NCBI GenBank assembly: GCA_017303575.1
Contig: JAFLCL010000002.1
Span: forward strand, 54,758 to 118,757
Reading direction: 5' to 3'
DNA: 64,000 nucleotides
Origin: Deltaproteobacteria bacterium
GTDB taxonomy: Bacteria; Myxococcota_A; Polyangia; Polyangiales; Sandaracinaceae
Shown: positions 59,536 through 64,000 of the stretch, one piece after another
How positions within the stretch are numbered: the stretch's first letter is position 1
Layout of the letters: each line of letters starts with the position of its first letter
The notes under the pieces: model-generated
What the model was told of the DNA's origin: nothing
The model's input: only the letters and a program-made list of their open reading frames with translations
Databases searched by the model: none
Position numbers and translations under genes: made by a program

Positions 59536-60710
59536 GGCGTGCCCGTGGGACCGCGCCGTCACCGCCGAGTGGCAGGAGCGATTCACCACGGACTTCGCGC
59601 TCCTCCAGCCGCACCTGAAGCCCACAGGAGAGATGGCCACGACCTACCCGTGTCCGAACGGCGGCGGCGACGGCTGCCCTCGCCAGGTCCATGAGCGTGG
59701 CGGCGGGTTCGAGGCCGTCTGCGGGAACGTCCCCGGAGAGTGCTCTTCGCTCCCCCTCAAGAAGACCGACCTCGCGGTTCACACCGTGGATCGTCGTGCC
59801 GCCCTGGAGCCCGTCGTGGCGCGCGTGCGTGAGCGAGACGCCCTCGCAGCCACGAGCGTTGCGGGGTCCGACGGGCTCCTGCCGCTCGGCATCCTGGAGC
59901 GCCGTGTGGGACGGACACTTGTCGTGCTCGCCACCACCGAGGCAAGCGCCCACCGCGGGGCCATCCTTGAGCTTCGGAGCAGCGCGGCTACGGACGCGGT
60001 CGTCGTGCTCGTCGAGGGGCACCGGGGCGATCGCGTCATCGGCGATGGGCACCTCGAGCTCGCTCTCGGCACGCAGGGCGACCTCGCGCTCTGGCGCGCG
60101 CTTCGACTCCAGTGGCCCGAGTCCTGGGCAGCGCGCGCGACGCGCAAGGAGGCGGTGTTCGAGGACGTGCGCCTCGAGTTCGCCGCCGAGAGCGACAAGC
60201 ACCTCGTCCTGCTCAACGGCCAGCTGCTGAAGGACTTCCGCATCAGCGACACGAAGTTCGCGCGGCTCCTCCGACTGGCGGTCGCGCGCAGCGCCGACCC
60301 GGACGTCGAGGATGGCGGCTGGCTCAAGAAGGCTCCGCACCTCCAGCTCGACGAGCGCGAGGCCGATCTCGTCGACCTGCGAAATGCCTTCATCGCGGAC
60401 CAGCCCGATGGCTTCGCCGGCATGACGGTGGCCGAGCGCAAGGCGCTCGTGCAGTCGTCGACGGACCGGCCCGGGCTCCTTCGGCTCCCGCTCAACCCAC
60501 GCCACATCCGCTTCGACTCGAGCCTCAAGGACGTGCGTCTCCTCGGCGACAAGCAGAACGAGCCGCGCGCGCCGGCAGCCGGCAAGGGCAAGCGGAAGAC
60601 GAGCGGCAGCGACGAGCTCGCGCGCAACAAGACGCAGGCCCGAGCCAAGGGGCTCAAGATGTTCGGCGAGGCGAGGAAGCTCGGCGTCCCACTCCCCGAG
60701 GAGAGCGTGC

Positions 60711-60736
<26 letters not shown>
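59501..60736 (+). CDS. Hypothetical protein B of the right-hand element
   Basis: The 411-residue protein has a small Cys-rich segment near residues 50-82 (YPCPNGGGDGCPRQVHERGG, then VCGN..GECSS) that may bind zinc. A middle part has GILERRVGRTLVVLATTEAS and HRGDRVIGDGHLELALGTQG, and a helical/acidic C-terminal end carries a basic Ala/Lys linker (AAGKGKRKTSGSDELARNKT) like nucleic-acid-binding tails. No family recognised. It starts 35 bp inside the previous gene and ends in a 26-bp convergent overlap with the PrimPol gene. Confidence 0.75.
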
Positions 60737-63862
<3,126 letters not shown>

Positions 63863-63866
<4 letters not shown>

Positions 63867-64000
63867 GCGTGCGCGCCCCCGGCCGCCTTGCGCGTGCCGA
63901 GCTTCGAGGCCGGAACCCCGAGCACCTCGGCGTAGAGCTTCCGGCGCTCGAGATGGTGGCGACGCAGGATGGGCACCTTGCGGTCGACGAAGTCGAACAG
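63863..64000 (-). CDS. Partial CDS upstream of PrimPol gene
   Basis: The last 45 codons of a gene running in from the right edge end with a TGA at 63863-63865 that overlaps the PrimPol ATG (ATGA). The visible end reads FVDRKVPILRRHHLERRKLY and then AEVLGVPASKLGTRKAAG. The overlap shows that this unknown protein is co-translated with the primase. Too little is visible for a family call. Confidence 0.75.

Noticed and set aside
57100..59640. 846-codon minus-strand open frame
   Set aside because: Lies antisense across the XRE, ImmA and protein A genes, all with good ribosome sites or motifs. Long antisense frames are common in this GC-rich DNA.

Overview
The window is GC-rich, densely coding DNA that reads like a chromosome segment of a large-genome, high-GC Gram-negative bacterium. 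A myxobacterium-like (Myxococcota/Polyangiales) host is my best guess. It rests on base composition, an Ala/Lys-rich histone H1-like DNA-binding protein, stacked mobile elements and lipoprotein style; there is no rRNA or marker gene to settle it.

Layout. (1) 1-1000: host DNA with the 3' end of a membrane-anchored protein, a VOC (glyoxalase-fold) protein and a complete tRNA-Asn. (2) 1032-41054: a ~40-kb prophage integrated into the 3' end of tRNA-Asn. A 43-bp exact repeat of the tRNA 3' end (1032-1074 and 41012-41054) marks attL and attR, and a tyrosine integrase lies directly inside attL. Right to left on the minus strand run terminase, Mu-like portal, S49 protease, decoration protein, gpT-like capsid, gp36, morphogenesis protein, sheath, tube, tail-assembly chaperone with a GGGAAAG -1 frameshift site, tape measure, spike, baseplate W and J, fibres and a holin-like module. 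This is a contractile-tailed phage with a Mu-like head, but it has a tRNA-directed tyrosine integrase and no transposase. The left arm (2.4-6.6 kb) and right arm (29.9-40.7 kb) carry accessory genes: regulators, nuclease-fold proteins (HNH x2, GIY-YIG-like, CoiA-like, DUF4365), a HEPN-like protein, a DUF6516 toxin-like pair, a DNA methyltransferase, a replication/HTH protein with iteron-like repeats, and a low-molecular-weight phosphatase. A 12-bp palindrome recurs across the prophage and may be its operator.

(3) 41.06-54.0 kb: beyond attR lie the terminator that probably once followed the tRNA, then a type I restriction-modification operon (HTH, HsdR, HsdM, HsdS; minus strand). Divergent from it is a tightly overlapping five-gene operon: SIS-HAD fusion, phosphoribosyltransferase-like protein, P-loop ATPase, an unrecognised possible Rossmannoid protein, and a PfkB-family kinase with two CxxC pairs. 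Every junction overlaps by 4 to 11 nt. It combines sugar-phosphate and PRPP-type chemistry with an ATPase beside restriction genes, and is the strongest candidate here for an undescribed (possibly defence) system.

(4) 54.0-64.0 kb: another mobile element or integrated remnant. It has a large serine recombinase with DUF2924-type and ParB/HTH-type companions (minus strand), an XRE repressor plus ImmA/IrrE-type metalloprotease (plus strand), two co-transcribed unknown proteins preceded by a 23-codon ORF, and a PrimPol-helicase replication protein, which continues past the right edge into another gene.
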